DNA of 64,000 nt from Micromonospora sp. WMMD1102 (GCF_029626265.1 NZ_JARUBN010000001.1:5583001-5647000); one strand, 5' to 3'; positions 1 to 9,596 are shown, counted from the stretch's first letter. The notes: generated by a model not told the origin, from the letters alone. Program-made: numbers and translations.

Positions 1-1535
1 GAGGCGATCCGGGCCCGCAGCGAGGTGACCCCGGTCAGGTTCTGCCCGTTGTACGCCGCCCAGTCGCCCGGGTCCAGGTACCCGATCACCGAGCCGCCGA
101 CGGCGCTGGCCTTGCCGACCACGGTGACCCCGCTCTGCGCGCTGAACGCCTCGGCCTGCACGGTGGTGTTGGTGCCCGGGTCCGGGTCGGGGTTGCCGCC
201 GAGTTCCTTGATCCGGATGTTCCGGAACGAGACGTCGTCGCCGGTGCCGTGGTTCTGGATCCCGACGTAGCCGGCCAGTGACCGCACCGGGTCGGTGTTG
301 GTGAAGTCGTTCACCAGTGCACCGTTCAGGTAGACCCGCAGCCGCTCCCCCTCGACCAGGATCTCGTAGCTGTTCCACTCTCCCGGCGGGTTCAGCGCGG
401 CGTCCCGGGCGGCGATGTCCGCCGACTTGAAGCCGTAGATCGCCCCGGTGGTCCGGTCGGCGGTGTCGGTGGCGTCGATCTGCACCTCGTAGCCGTTGTC
501 GATCGCCGACTGCGGGTCGGTCGACGACGGGAAGCCGACGAACACCCCCGAGTTGTCGTCGCCGGGCATCCGCCAGTCCAGCTTCAGCGAGTACGACGTG
601 TACTGCTTGGCGCTGTACCAGTACAGGCCCATGCCGCCGGTCGAGGTGAGCGTGGCGTCGGAGTTGGTGAAGCTGCCCGGCCCGGCCTGGGACCAGCCGG
701 TGGTCGAGCCGTTGTAGAGGGCGGTATAGCCGGACTCGGGCCGGCAGTCCGCCTTGGTCCGGGCGGCCGCGTACCGGATGCCGCCGAGCAGGTGCGCCCG
801 GAAGTTCGACTCGGTGTACGAGGCCTGGGTGTGGCCGCCGCCGGTGTAGAAGGACCGGCCGCCCTCGTACGTCTTGCACCAGGCGTGCGGGTGGTCCGCA
901 CCCATCCCGCCGCCGGAGTACGACGACTCGTCGAGGGTGGCCAGCACCCGGGCGGTGGACCGGGCGTTGGTGCGGTAGTTGTACCACTCGTCGGTGCGGG
1001 TCCAGGTCTGCGGCAGGTGGGCCGTCGCCGCGTGCGCCCGGTTCTCCACCTTCACGTTCGCCTGCTGGATCGCCGGGTGCGAGGCGAAGTACGCCCCGAC
1101 CAGGTTGCCGTAGAAGGACCAGTCGTACTCGGTGTCGGCGGCGGAGTGCACCCCGACGTATCCCCCGCCGGCCCGGATGTACGACTCGAAGGCGCTCTGT
1201 TGGCTGGCGTTGAGTACGTCGCCGGTGGTGTTGAGGAAGATCACCGCCTCGTACTGGGCCAGGTTGGCGGTGGTGAACGTGGCCGAGTCCTCGGTGGCGG
1301 TCACGGTGAAGCTGTTCGCCGAGCCGAGTTCCCGGATCGCCTGGATCCCGGCCGGGATGGCGTCGTGCCGGAACCCGGCGGTCTTGGAGAAGACCAGCAC
1401 GTCGTAGGGGGCGTCGGCGGCGCTGGCCGGGGCTGCCGGCACGGTGGTGCAGGCCAGGGCCACGAACGCGGTGGTGGCGAGACCGAGCAGGGTACGGGTC
1501 GGTCTCCGGTCGGGGCGGAACGGTCGTCTACGCAT
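1..1535 (-). CDS. Secreted ThuA-domain / DUF1080 / CBM6 protein, C-terminus beyond window
   Basis: Read from an ATG preceded by a GAGGAG-type ribosome site. The first ~40 residues are a signal peptide (basic RRRPFRPDRRP stretch, hydrophobic core, APASA cleavage region). Residues ~42-250 form a ThuA-like domain (YDVLVFSKTAGFRHD, later GADHPHAW). ~265-440 matches the DUF1080 / 3-keto-disaccharide hydrolase lectin-like fold (GDDNSGVFVGFP). A CBM6-like module (VQAEAF, GDWAAYN) starts near ~455 and is cut by the left edge. Such proteins act outside the cell on sugars or glycans; the exact substrate is not visible. It lies downstream of the sugar dehydrogenase in the same direction, with a hairpin between them. 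Confidence 0.85.
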   Translation of the reverse strand, partial: MRRRPFRPDRRPTRTLLGLATTAFVALACTTVPAAPASAADAPYDVLVFSKTAGFRHDAIPAGIQAIRELGSANSFTVTATEDSATFTTANLAQYEAVIFLNTTGDVLNASQQSAFESYIRAGGGYVGVHSAADTEYDWSFYGNLVGAYFASHPAIQQANVKVENRAHAATAHLPQTWTRTDEWYNYRTNARSTARVLATLDESSYSGGGMGADHPHAWCKTYEGGRSFYTGGGHTQASYTESNFRAHLLGGIRYAAARTKADCRPESGYTALYNGSTTGWSQAGPGSFTNSDATLTSTGGMGLYWYSAKQYTSYSLKLDWRMPGDDNSGVFVGFPSSTDPQSAIDNGYEVQIDATDTADRTTGAIYGFKSADIAARDAALNPPGEWNSYEILVEGERLRVYLNGALVNDFTNTDPVRSLAGYVGIQNHGTGDDVSFRNIRIKELGGNPDPDPGTNTTVQAEAFSAQSGVTVVGKASAVGGSVIGYLDPGDWAAYNGQNLTGVTSLRARIA

Positions 1536-1568
1536 CGTCGCTCTCCTCACGAGGGCGGTGGGGGGGAA

Positions 1569-1594
1569 GGGCCCCCGCGTCGGCGCGGGGGCCC
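1569..1594 (-). terminator. GC-rich hairpin between sugar dehydrogenase and ThuA gene
   Basis: A perfect 11-bp inverted repeat (GGGCCCCCGCG / CGCGGGGGCCC) with a TCGG loop sits in the 70-base gap between the sugar dehydrogenase stop and the ThuA-protein start. There is no T-run, as is common for actinomycete terminators. It may attenuate read-through rather than stop it fully. Confidence 0.55.
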
Positions 1595-1605
1595 GACCGG
1601 TCACG

Positions 1606-4491
1606 TCAGGGCAGGGTCCAGCGCTGGTTGGCGGCGCCGGCTATGCACTCCCAGAGGTGCACGTCCTGGCCGTCGGTGGAGCTGTTGCTGGAGACGTCCA
1701 GGCACTTGCCCGAGTTCGGGTTGCGGACCGTGCCGTCGGACTGCGGAGCCCAGTTCTGGGCGGCACTGCCGTTACAGGTCCACAGCTGGATCTTGGTGCC
1801 GTTGGCGGTGCCGTTGCCGTTGACGTCCAGGCACTTGCCGAGCGTACGCAGGGTCTGTCCGTTGCGGGTCCAGGTCTGGTGGGCCGAACCCGTACAGCTC
1901 CAGATCTGTGCCTGCGCGCCGTCGGCGGTGTTGCCGCCGTCGATCTCCAGGCACTTGCCGGCCAGCCCGACGACCGGCCCGCTGCCCGACGGGGTGGAGG
2001 TGCCGGTGTTCAGGGTGAAGGCGTCGAGGTCGTAGAGGTGGCCGGTGCCGGAGCCGGCGAAGGTCAGGTAGAGCGTGGTGGTGCCGGACGGCGGGTTGCT
2101 GATCGTGCCGGAGACGTTGGTGAAGGTGTCCCAGGCCCCGGTGACCGGGACCGCGGCGCTGCCGAGCACCGTGCCGGTGGCCGAGCCGGCCCGGACCTGG
2201 AGGGTGCCGCCGGCGCCGGCCGACGAGACCCGGGCGGTGAACCCGTTGACGTTGTTCAACCGGTACGGCTGGAACGCGATCCAGTCGCCGTTGTTGATGT
2301 CGCCGACGGTGTAGCCGCCCTCGGCGGGCGTCTTGGCGTACTTGGCGACCCCGGAGGAGGTTTCGTAGTGCTCCGCCTGCCGGTGCTTCGGCGCCAACTC
2401 GCTCTGGCTACGGCTGGTCAGCCCGCCGTTGTCGGTGTACTGGGCGTCGAAGACCGGGAAGATGTTCGCCGCGTCGTCGTGTTCGCCGTCCACCGGGATG
2501 GTGATGCTGCCGGTGCAGCCGTTGGCCGAGGTGATCTCGTGGGCGTGGTTGTCGTGCCCGAGCAGGTAGGTCATCTTGACCTTGGAGCAGTCGACCGTGC
2601 CGTCCTCGGGGTCGGTGACGGTGATCTGGAACGGCACCGCCTCGCCGAAGCCGACCACCTGGCCGGGAGCCGGGGCGGTGATGGTGACCGTCGGCGCGGT
2701 GTTGCCGACGTTGATCGGCACGCTCGCGGTTCCGGTCGCGCCGGCCGGATCCCGCACGGTCAGCGTCGCGACGTACTGCCCGTTCGTGTTGTACGTCTTC
2801 GTCGGGTTGGCCGCCGTCGAGGTGGTGCCGTCGCCGAAGTTCCAGGAGTAGGTGAGCGCGCCGCCCTCCGGGTCGGTCGAGCCGGCCGAGGAGAAGGTCA
2901 CGCTCAGCGGTGCCGCCCCGGAGGTCCGGTTGGCGCTGGCCATCGCGATCGGGGCCCGGTTGCCGCCGCCGACGTAGTCGAACCGGTAGACCGCCGAGTT
3001 GGCGTCGCCGCTGCCCCAGCCGGCGCCGTAGTCGAGCACGTAGTAGGCGCCGTCCGGGCCGAACGCCGAGTCCATCACCTGCTTGCCGGACCACGGGAAG
3101 GTGTCGATGGTCCCCCGGGAGCCGTCGGCGTTCACGTGGATGGGCTTGATCCAGCCCCGGCCGAACTCGGTGGCGAAGAACTGGCCGTCGAAGGTGGCCG
3201 GGAACTTGGTGGCCGACGGGTTGTTGGCGTCGTACCGGTAGACCGGGCCGGCGTGCGGCGACTCGGAGCCGCTGCCGAACTCGGACGGGCTGCCGGAGTC
3301 ACCGGCGTACTTGATCCAGGCCGGCTGGGCCGGCGGCAGGGTGCCCTGGCCGGTGTTCCGGAACGAGTTGTTCGTCGGGCCGCCGGTGCAGTTGTACTTC
3401 GCCGCGCTCGGTCCGCTCGGGAAGGTGTACTCGTTGTAGGTCTCGGCGCTGGTGTTCGTTCCGGTGCAGTACGGCCAGCCGTAGTTGCCGGGCGCGGGGA
3501 CCCGGTTGAACTCGACCTGGCCGCTGGGCCCACGGCTGGAGTTGGTCGAGCCGGCGTCCGGGCCGTAGTCGGAGATGTAGACGACCCCGGTGGCCCGGTC
3601 GACGCTAAGCCGGAACGGGTTGCGGAAACCCATCGCGTAGATCTCCGGCCGGGTGTTCGGGGTGCCCGGTGCGAACATGTTCCCGCTCGGGATCGAGTAC
3701 GTCCCGTTGGCGTTCACCTTGATCCGCAGGATCTTGCCCCGCAGGTCGTTGGTGTTGCCGGCCGACCGCTGCGCGTCGTAGGCCGGGTAGCGGTTGGTCC
3801 GCTCGTCGAGCGGGGAGTAGCCGGACGACTCGAACGGGTTGCTGTCGTCGCCGGTGGAGAGATAGAGGTTGCCGGCGGCGTCGAAGTCGATGTCCCCGCC
3901 GACGTGGCAGCACATCCCCCGGTCCGCGGCCACGTCGAGCACCGCCACCTGGCTGCCCATGTTGACGGTGAAGTCGGAGTTCAGGGTGAACCGGGCCAGC
4001 CGGTTGACGCCGCTGAACGGCGCGAACTGCGCCGCCGTGCCGGTGCCCGGCGCGTCGCCGCCCGGGGTGGACAGCGGCGGGGCGAAGTAGAGGTAGATGT
4101 GCCGGTTGCTGGCGAAGTTCGGGTCCACCCCGACGCCCTGCAACCCCTCCTCGTCGTGGGTGTAGACCGGGATGTTCGCGATCACCGAGGTGTTCCCGGC
4201 GGCGTCGGTCCGGCGCAGCGTGCCGTTGCGGGCGGTGTGCAGGACCGAGCGGTCCGGCAGTACCGCCAGGGACATCGGCTCGCCCAGTTCGGCGACGCCG
4301 CGGGCCAGGGTGACCTGCTGGAAGTCGGCCGGGTTGATCGTGTGTGCGAGCGCCGGGGTGGGCTGGGCGACTACCGCTGGTACGGCGGTCGCCGCCAGCA
4401 GCGCGACCCCGGTGACCCAGGCCCGGCGCCTCGTCGCGCGGGCCCGACCGGCCTGGCGGCCGCTGCGTGGTGGGGATTGGTGTGGAGACAT
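1606..4491 (-). CDS. Secreted PQQ-dependent sugar dehydrogenase with PKD, CBM6-like and ricin-B domains
   Basis: 961 residues. I chose the ATG giving MSPHQSPPRSG followed by an Arg-rich stretch, hydrophobic helix and ALA cleavage site; the longer upstream reading is not protein-like. About residues 50-470 match the glucose/sorbosone dehydrogenase beta-propeller (GEPMSLAVLPDRS, THDEEGLQGVGVDPNF, FRNPFRLSVD). Next come a PKD domain (SGAAPLSVTFSSAGSTDPEG), a CBM6-like module (QAEHYETSSGV, GDWIAFQPY) and a C-terminal ricin-type trefoil with QTW/QNW/QRW repeats. The family oxidises soluble or polymer sugars extracytoplasmically; the modules suggest polysaccharide tethering. A sigma70-like promoter lies about 210 bases upstream. 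Confidence 0.9.
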   Translation of the reverse strand: MSPHQSPPRSGRQAGRARATRRRAWVTGVALLAATAVPAVVAQPTPALAHTINPADFQQVTLARGVAELGEPMSLAVLPDRSVLHTARNGTLRRTDAAGNTSVIANIPVYTHDEEGLQGVGVDPNFASNRHIYLYFAPPLSTPGGDAPGTGTAAQFAPFSGVNRLARFTLNSDFTVNMGSQVAVLDVAADRGMCCHVGGDIDFDAAGNLYLSTGDDSNPFESSGYSPLDERTNRYPAYDAQRSAGNTNDLRGKILRIKVNANGTYSIPSGNMFAPGTPNTRPEIYAMGFRNPFRLSVDRATGVVYISDYGPDAGSTNSSRGPSGQVEFNRVPAPGNYGWPYCTGTNTSAETYNEYTFPSGPSAAKYNCTGGPTNNSFRNTGQGTLPPAQPAWIKYAGDSGSPSEFGSGSESPHAGPVYRYDANNPSATKFPATFDGQFFATEFGRGWIKPIHVNADGSRGTIDTFPWSGKQVMDSAFGPDGAYYVLDYGAGWGSGDANSAVYRFDYVGGGNRAPIAMASANRTSGAAPLSVTFSSAGSTDPEGGALTYSWNFGDGTTSTAANPTKTYNTNGQYVATLTVRDPAGATGTASVPINVGNTAPTVTITAPAPGQVVGFGEAVPFQITVTDPEDGTVDCSKVKMTYLLGHDNHAHEITSANGCTGSITIPVDGEHDDAANIFPVFDAQYTDNGGLTSRSQSELAPKHRQAEHYETSSGVAKYAKTPAEGGYTVGDINNGDWIAFQPYRLNNVNGFTARVSSAGAGGTLQVRAGSATGTVLGSAAVPVTGAWDTFTNVSGTISNPPSGTTTLYLTFAGSGTGHLYDLDAFTLNTGTSTPSGSGPVVGLAGKCLEIDGGNTADGAQAQIWSCTGSAHQTWTRNGQTLRTLGKCLDVNGNGTANGTKIQLWTCNGSAAQNWAPQSDGTVRNPNSGKCLDVSSNSSTDGQDVHLWECIAGAANQRWTLP

Positions 4492-4693
4492 GGTCGTGCA
4501 CTCCCGTCCTGAACAGGTGCGTACAGGCAGGGCGCTCGCCGTTGCGCCAGATGCCGTCGGGGTGGTTCTCTGCCCGGGGGTCGCCGTTCCCGCCAAGCCG
4601 CCGCGACCGTCGACCGATGTGGACACACCGGTACGCCGATTGCCGTCGTGGGCTGACCGCGCCGCCGGTAACCTCGACGTAATACGAATGAGC

Positions 4694-4732
4694 TGTGCTC
4701 GACACACTAATTTCGATGTGTTGATGTGTCCA
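4694..4732 (-). promoter_or_regulatory. Promoter of the sugar dehydrogenase with TGTGTCGAGCACA block
   Basis: On the minus strand: TGGACA at 4732-4727, 17-base spacer, TAGTGT at 4709-4704. TGTGTCGAGCACA (4706-4694) overlaps the end of the -10 and the likely start site. The same 13 bases overlap the -10 of the ROK regulator promoter at 21106-21118. The rest of 4492-4923 holds a ~200-base leader on this side and nothing else that I can assign. The shared block could be an operator or a constrained initial transcribed region. Confidence 0.6.
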
Positions 4733-4923
4733 TACCTTCTGCCACACCAACATGAACTTCTGTCGCGATGGCAAAAAGTTGCGACTTGGTGATCAGATTT
4801 CTGTGGTCCGCGCCGCTCCGGACGGTCGTCCGGGCCGCCGCCGGCCGTACCGAGCCGCCGGGGCAGCACCGTCCGCGCCGGGACGCCGGGCAGCGCTCTC
4901 CGTGCCGAGCCGCCGGGACAGCG

Positions 4924-5991
4924 CTATCCGCGCCGCTGGACCGCCTCGGCCGTCAGGGCGGCGAGCACGGCGGCGGCCTCGGCCGAGACCGGCGCCTCCG
5001 CCAGCGCCGCCAGCGCGGCATCGGTACGTACCTTGATCATCTGCTCGATCCGGTCCAGGGCGCCGGTCTCGACGATTATCGAACGCAGCTCGGCGGCACC
5101 GTCCGGATCCAACTCCGGGTTGCCGAAGAGCGCCTTCAGCCGCCGCGCCTGTGCCCGGTCCGCACTCCCCCGGGCCAGCGCCATCATCACCGTCGGCTTC
5201 CCCTCCCGCAGGTCGTCCAGGATGGACTTGCCGGTCAACGCCGGGTCGCCGAAGACCCCCAACACGTCGTCGCGGAGCTGGAAGGCGTCGCCGAGCGGGT
5301 CGCCGAACGCGGCAAGCGCGGCGAGCAGCTCCGCCGACCCGCCGGCCAGCGCGGCGCCGATCTGCAACGGCCGGGTCACCGTGTAACGGGCCGCCTTCAT
5401 CCGCACCACGGTCAGCGCGCTCGCCACCGAGCCGTCCCCGACCCCGGAGACCAGGTCGAGGTACTGCCCGGCGATCACCTCGGTACGCATCGTCGCGAAG
5501 ACGCCGTACCCCTGGTGCACCTCCGCCGGGGGCAGGCCGCACTCGTGGAAGAGCTGGTCGGCCCAGGCGGCGCAGAGGTCGCCGCAGAGCAGCGCGGTGC
5601 TGCGCCCGTACGAGGCCGGGTCGCCGCGCCAGGCCGACCGGGCGTGCAGGTCGGCGAAGAGCCGGTGCACCGAGGGCTCGCCCCGGCGCCGGTCACTGCC
5701 GTCCATGATGTCGTCGTGGATCAGCGCGAAGGCGTGGAACAGCTCCAGCGCGGCGGCGGCGGCCACGATCGGGGTACCGTCGGCGCCGCCGGCCGCCCGC
5801 CAGCCCCAATAGCAGAAGAGCGGACGCAGCCGCTTGCCGCCGGCCAGCACGAACCGGTGCAGCGTGGTGAAGACACCCCGGGGCGCGCCGTCCGGCCAGT
5901 CCGGGTCCTGCCGGTCGAGGAACGCGACGAGCTGGGCGTCGAAGCGTTTCCGCAACTCGCCGAGGTCCGCCTCCGGCACGGTCGCCGTCAT
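4924..5991 (-). CDS. Polyprenyl (probably geranylgeranyl) diphosphate synthase
   Basis: 355 residues, full length for a trans-isoprenyl diphosphate synthase. The first Asp-rich motif is DDIMDGSDRRRG, preceded by ALELFHAFALIH; the second is LRDDVLGVFGD; GGKRLRP is the usual N-terminal substrate site. These enzymes condense IPP with an allylic diphosphate to make C15-C20 chains in the cytosol. Product length cannot be read safely. It overlaps the upstream EboF gene by ATGA, as the last gene of the ebo-type operon, so it probably supplies the prenyl donor for the operon's UbiA-family transferase. Confidence 0.92.
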   Translation of the reverse strand: MTATVPEADLGELRKRFDAQLVAFLDRQDPDWPDGAPRGVFTTLHRFVLAGGKRLRPLFCYWGWRAAGGADGTPIVAAAAALELFHAFALIHDDIMDGSDRRRGEPSVHRLFADLHARSAWRGDPASYGRSTALLCGDLCAAWADQLFHECGLPPAEVHQGYGVFATMRTEVIAGQYLDLVSGVGDGSVASALTVVRMKAARYTVTRPLQIGAALAGGSAELLAALAAFGDPLGDAFQLRDDVLGVFGDPALTGKSILDDLREGKPTVMMALARGSADRAQARRLKALFGNPELDPDGAAELRSIIVETGALDRIEQMIKVRTDAALAALAEAPVSAEAAAVLAALTAEAVQRRG

Positions 5992-7409
5992 GGCCGCTCC
6001 CCCGTCGCCGGGGCAGCGGCAGCGGTGGAACCGGTGCCGGCGAGGCGGAGCAGCAGGTCCTTGACCTCGGTGGCCCGGTAGCGGTCCCGGGCCGCCGAGG
6101 GATCCGAGCAGAGCAACACCGGGGCGTCCGCCGGGTCGGCGGGCAGCCGGCCGTGCGAGCCGCGTACCGCCCGCGCGCCCGCGTCCAACCCCACCACGCT
6201 CATCAGATAGCGCATCCCGAGCTTCTTGCGGGCCAGCGCCACCGCCGCCCGGCGCTTCGCCGCGCCCGGCGCGGCCGGATCGAAGAACAGCTCCGCCGGG
6301 TCGTACCCGGGCTTCCGGTGGATCTCCACCAGCCGGGCGAAGTCCGGGGCGCGGGCGTCGTCGAGCCAGTAGTAGTAGGTGAACCAGGCGTCCGGCTCGG
6401 CGACCAGCACCAGCTCACCGGCGCGCTCGTGGTCGAGCCCGTGCTCGGCCTTGCCGGCGGCGTCCAGCACCTCGGCCACCCCGGGCAGCCCGGCGCAGAG
6501 CTTCGCCACCGCCGGCACGTCGGCCGGGTCCCTGACGTAGACGTGCGCGATCTGGTGGTCGGCGACCGCGAACGCCCGGGAGGTCCACGGATCCAGGTAC
6601 TCCATCCCGTCCTGGGTGTAGACCCGGAGCAGCCCCTCGGCCCGGAGCAGCCGGTTCACGTCCACCGGCCGGCTCGCCTCGGTGATGCCGTACTCCGACA
6701 GCACCACCACCGTCGCGTTCCGGGCGGCGGCCGCGTCCAGCAGCGGGCCGAGCACCCCGTCGAGTTTGGTCGCGGCAGCCGCCGCCTGCTCCGACGACGG
6801 GCCGAAGCGTTGCAGGTCGTAGTCGAGGTGCGGAACGTAGACCAGGGTCAGGTCGGGATTCTTCTCGGTCATCACCTGCACGGCGGCCCGGCAGATCCAC
6901 TCCGACGACGGCAGCCCCGCCCCCGGACCCCAGTACGTGAACAGCGGGAACCCGCCCAGCTTCCCGGTCAGCTCGTCGTGCAGCTCCGGCGGGTCGGTGT
7001 AGCAGTCCGGTTCCTTGCGACCGTCGGCGTAGTAGATCGGCCGGGGCGTCACCGTCCAGTTCACGTCGGCGCCCATCGCGTACCACCAGCAGACGTTGGC
7101 GACCGTGTAGTCCGGGCGCTGCCGGCGGGCCGCCTGCCAGACCTTCTCCCCGCCCATCAGCGCGTGGTGCTGGCGCCACAGGAACACCTCGCCCAGGTCC
7201 CGGAAGTACCAGCCGTTGCCGACGATGCCGTGCTCGGCCGGAAGTACCCCGGTGAGCAGGGTCGCCTGCGCCGAGCAGGTCACCGCCGGCAGCACGGTGC
7301 CGAGTTCGGTCTGGCAGCCGGCTTCGGCCAGGGCGCGCAGCCGGGGCATCCGGGCCAGCAGCCGGGGGGTCAGCCCGACCACGTCGACAACCACAAGCTG
7401 ACTAGCCAT
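5988..7409 (-). CDS. eboF: EboF-like alkaline-phosphatase-superfamily phosphodiesterase
   Basis: 473 residues of the nucleotide pyrophosphatase/phosphodiesterase branch of the alkaline phosphatase superfamily. The N-terminus VVDVVGLTPRLL carries a metal Asp, PAVTCSAQATLLTG contains the nucleophile Thr/Ser, and VLSEYGI and VADHQIAHVYV supply later metal ligands. No signal peptide, so it should act in the cytosol. It overlaps EboE by 8 bases and the prenyl synthase by 4. In ebo clusters EboF is the phosphatase-like member. The natural substrate is unknown; a phosphorylated prenyl or cyclitol intermediate would fit the neighbours. Confidence 0.85.
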   Translation of the reverse strand: MASQLVVVDVVGLTPRLLARMPRLRALAEAGCQTELGTVLPAVTCSAQATLLTGVLPAEHGIVGNGWYFRDLGEVFLWRQHHALMGGEKVWQAARRQRPDYTVANVCWWYAMGADVNWTVTPRPIYYADGRKEPDCYTDPPELHDELTGKLGGFPLFTYWGPGAGLPSSEWICRAAVQVMTEKNPDLTLVYVPHLDYDLQRFGPSSEQAAAAATKLDGVLGPLLDAAAARNATVVVLSEYGITEASRPVDVNRLLRAEGLLRVYTQDGMEYLDPWTSRAFAVADHQIAHVYVRDPADVPAVAKLCAGLPGVAEVLDAAGKAEHGLDHERAGELVLVAEPDAWFTYYYWLDDARAPDFARLVEIHRKPGYDPAELFFDPAAPGAAKRRAAVALARKKLGMRYLMSVVGLDAGARAVRGSHGRLPADPADAPVLLCSDPSAARDRYRATEVKDLLLRLAGTGSTAAAAPATGERP

Positions 7410-8700
7410 CGTGCCTCCTCGGCGCGGATTCGGGGGTGGCCGGACCGGTCGGGTCGGCCGGGTCGGCGATCGCCGGATCAGCGCCCGCCGGGTCGGACAG
7501 GGCGCCGGTGATCCCGGTCGGTTCGCCGGGGACCTCGGTCAGCCCGAGCGCGACCAGTTCGTCGCGGGCGAAGGCCAGCTCGGCGGCGATCCCGCCGGCC
7601 AGCTCCGGCTCCGATCCCGGGCGCTGCCCGGCCGGCAACACCCCCCAGGTGTACGTCTCGACGTCCAGGTGGTCACAGCCGGCGGCCGGCCCGGCGAACA
7701 ACTCCCGCAGCGCCGCCCGGAGTACCGGGACCGTCGACTCCAGCGGTGCGGCGGGCACGGCGTGCAGCGGCACGTGGTAGTGCACCCGCCAGGCGCCGGG
7801 CAGGCCGGCGGCCAGCGCCGCGTCCAGGTCGTCGGCGGCGTGCGCCGGGTCGGCCGGGTCGGCGGCGTGCGCGCAGGCTTCGGTACGGGTCTGGTGCAGG
7901 AAGCGCGGCTCGACGTACCCGCGCAGGTCCTCGGCGGCGGCGACCGGGTCGGCGGCGGCCAGCGCGGCCGAGACCTGCACCTTCACCACCGGCAGCCCGG
8001 CGGCGCGCAGCCGGCCCAGCGCCTCGGCCGGGTCCTCCCAGGCGCAGGCGAGGTGGGCCAGGTCGAGGCAGATGCCGAGCCGGTCGGTGTCCACCCGGGA
8101 CAGCGCCTCGACCGCCTGGCCGGTCGACTCGACCACGCAGCCGGGCTCCGGCTCGAAGCCGACCCGCACCGCCCGGCCGGTACGCCAGGCGACCTGGGTC
8201 AGCCCGGCGGCCAGCTCGTCCAGCACCCGGGCCGCCCGGTCGGCCTGGCGCCGCTCCCACGGCTCGCGCCAGGCCAGCGGCAGGGTCGAGACCGAACCCC
8301 GGACGGCGTCGTCGGGAAGCAGGTCGACGAGTACGGTGGCCAGGTTGAGGGTGTAGACCAGCCGCTCCCGGGTGGTCCAGTCGGGATGGTAGACGGCCTG
8401 CTTCACCACCGGGGCGTGGAAGGACTGGTAGGGAAAGCCGTTCAGGGTCACCACCTCCAGCCCCCGGGCAACCAGTTCGGCGCGGAGCTTCCGCCGGGTC
8501 TGCGGGTCGGCGGCGAGCCCGGCCGCCACCGGCGCGGCCAGCCACAGCCCCAACCCGAGTACCCCGGCACCCAACCGCTCCCGGATCGGCACCGCGTACG
8601 TGTCGAGCTGCCCCAGCACCCCGGCCAGGTCCTCGGCCGGGTGCACGTTCGTGCAGTAGCTCAGGTGCACCGTCTGCCCGTCGGCGTGCCGCAGCCGCAT
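7402..8700 (-). CDS. eboE: EboE, TIM-barrel metabolite-traffic protein
   Basis: 432 residues. The start MRLRHADGQTVHLSYCTNVHPAEDL is characteristic of EboE, an AP-endonuclease-2/xylose-isomerase-like TIM barrel. Metal-site-like segments are GFEPEPGCVVES, ICLDLAHLACAWED, KVQVSAAL and LDVETYTWGVLP. In Nostoc the ebo genes are needed for moving a scytonemin precursor to the periplasm; the biochemical reaction is unknown. The final ~40 residues are rich in ADPA repeats and look like a disordered tail. It shares one base (TGATG) with the upstream EboB gene. Confidence 0.9.
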   Translation of the reverse strand: MRLRHADGQTVHLSYCTNVHPAEDLAGVLGQLDTYAVPIRERLGAGVLGLGLWLAAPVAAGLAADPQTRRKLRAELVARGLEVVTLNGFPYQSFHAPVVKQAVYHPDWTTRERLVYTLNLATVLVDLLPDDAVRGSVSTLPLAWREPWERRQADRAARVLDELAAGLTQVAWRTGRAVRVGFEPEPGCVVESTGQAVEALSRVDTDRLGICLDLAHLACAWEDPAEALGRLRAAGLPVVKVQVSAALAAADPVAAAEDLRGYVEPRFLHQTRTEACAHAADPADPAHAADDLDAALAAGLPGAWRVHYHVPLHAVPAAPLESTVPVLRAALRELFAGPAAGCDHLDVETYTWGVLPAGQRPGSEPELAGGIAAELAFARDELVALGLTEVPGEPTGITGALSDPAGADPAIADPADPTGPATPESAPRRHDG

Positions 8701-9596
8701 CAGCTGCCGCCCCGCAGGATCGAGTTCCCCTCGAAGGTGCCGGCCGCCCCGCCGGCCGGACCGTTCCCGCCGGCCGGGGCGTCGCCGTCGGCCGGGGCGT
8801 CCGCGTCGAGTTCCAGCCGGCCGGACTGGCCGTAGAACTCGACCGGGTTGCGCCAGAGCACCCGGTCGACGTCGTCGTCGTCGAAGCCGGCGGCCAGCAT
8901 CGCCTCCCCGGTGGCCCGGGTCAGCAGCGGATCCGACCGGCCCCAGTCGGCGGCCGAGTTGACGAGCATCCGCTCGGTGCCGTACCTCCGGAGCAGCTCG
9001 ACCATCCGCGGCGGCGACATCTTGGTCTCCGGATAGATGGAGAAGCCGAGCCAGCAGCCGCTGTCCCGGACCAGCGGCACGGTCACCTCGTTCAGGTGGT
9101 CGATCACCACCCGCCCCGGGTCGAGGCCGGACTCGGCGACCACCGCCAGGCTCCGCTCGGTGCCCCGGGCCTTGTCCCGGTGCGGGGTGTGCACCAGCGC
9201 CGGCAGCTCGTGCTCGACCGCCAGGGCGAGCTGGGCGGCGAAGACCTCGTCCTCCTCCGGCGTCATCGAGTCGTAGCCGACCTCGCCGACCGCCACCACG
9301 CCGTCCTTGTCCAGATAGCGGGGCAGCAGGTCGAGCACCTCCCGGCAGCGCGGGTCGTTGGCCTCCTTCGGGTTCAGCGCGATCGTGGCGTGGTGCCGGA
9401 TGCCGAACTGGCCGGCCCGGAACGGCTCCCAGCCGACCAGCGCGTCGAAGTAGTCGACGAAGGAGGCGGCGCTGGTCCGCGGCTGGCCGAGCCAGAACGC
9501 CGGCTCCACCAGGGCGCGTACCCCGGCGGCGGCCATCCGTTCGTAGTCGTCGGTGGTCCGCGAGGTCATGTGGATGTGCGGGTCGAAGATCCTCAT
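8700..9596 (-). CDS. eboB: EboB, TatD-like metal-dependent hydrolase
   Basis: 298 residues from ATG (MRIFDPHIHMTSRT). HIH is the usual amidohydrolase metal pair; GEVGYDSM, LVHTPHRDKA and VIDHLNE supply the other ligands, and NSAADWGRSDP the last Asp. The family hydrolyses phosphoester or amide bonds. Because the start overlaps the EboA stop (TGATG) it is likely translationally coupled. The tail after ~265 (DADAPADGDAPAGG) is low complexity. An upstream in-frame extension overlaps EboA and is not protein-like, so I rejected it. Confidence 0.88.
   Translation of the reverse strand: MRIFDPHIHMTSRTTDDYERMAAAGVRALVEPAFWLGQPRTSAASFVDYFDALVGWEPFRAGQFGIRHHATIALNPKEANDPRCREVLDLLPRYLDKDGVVAVGEVGYDSMTPEEDEVFAAQLALAVEHELPALVHTPHRDKARGTERSLAVVAESGLDPGRVVIDHLNEVTVPLVRDSGCWLGFSIYPETKMSPPRMVELLRRYGTERMLVNSAADWGRSDPLLTRATGEAMLAAGFDDDDVDRVLWRNPVEFYGQSGRLELDADAPADGDAPAGGNGPAGGAAGTFEGNSILRGGS

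Noticed and set aside
1444-4512. Very long open reading frame on the plus strand opposite the sugar dehydrogenase
   Set aside because: Its translation is Arg/Gly/Val-rich without domains, whereas the minus strand reads as a clear multidomain enzyme; long antisense frames are usual at this GC content.
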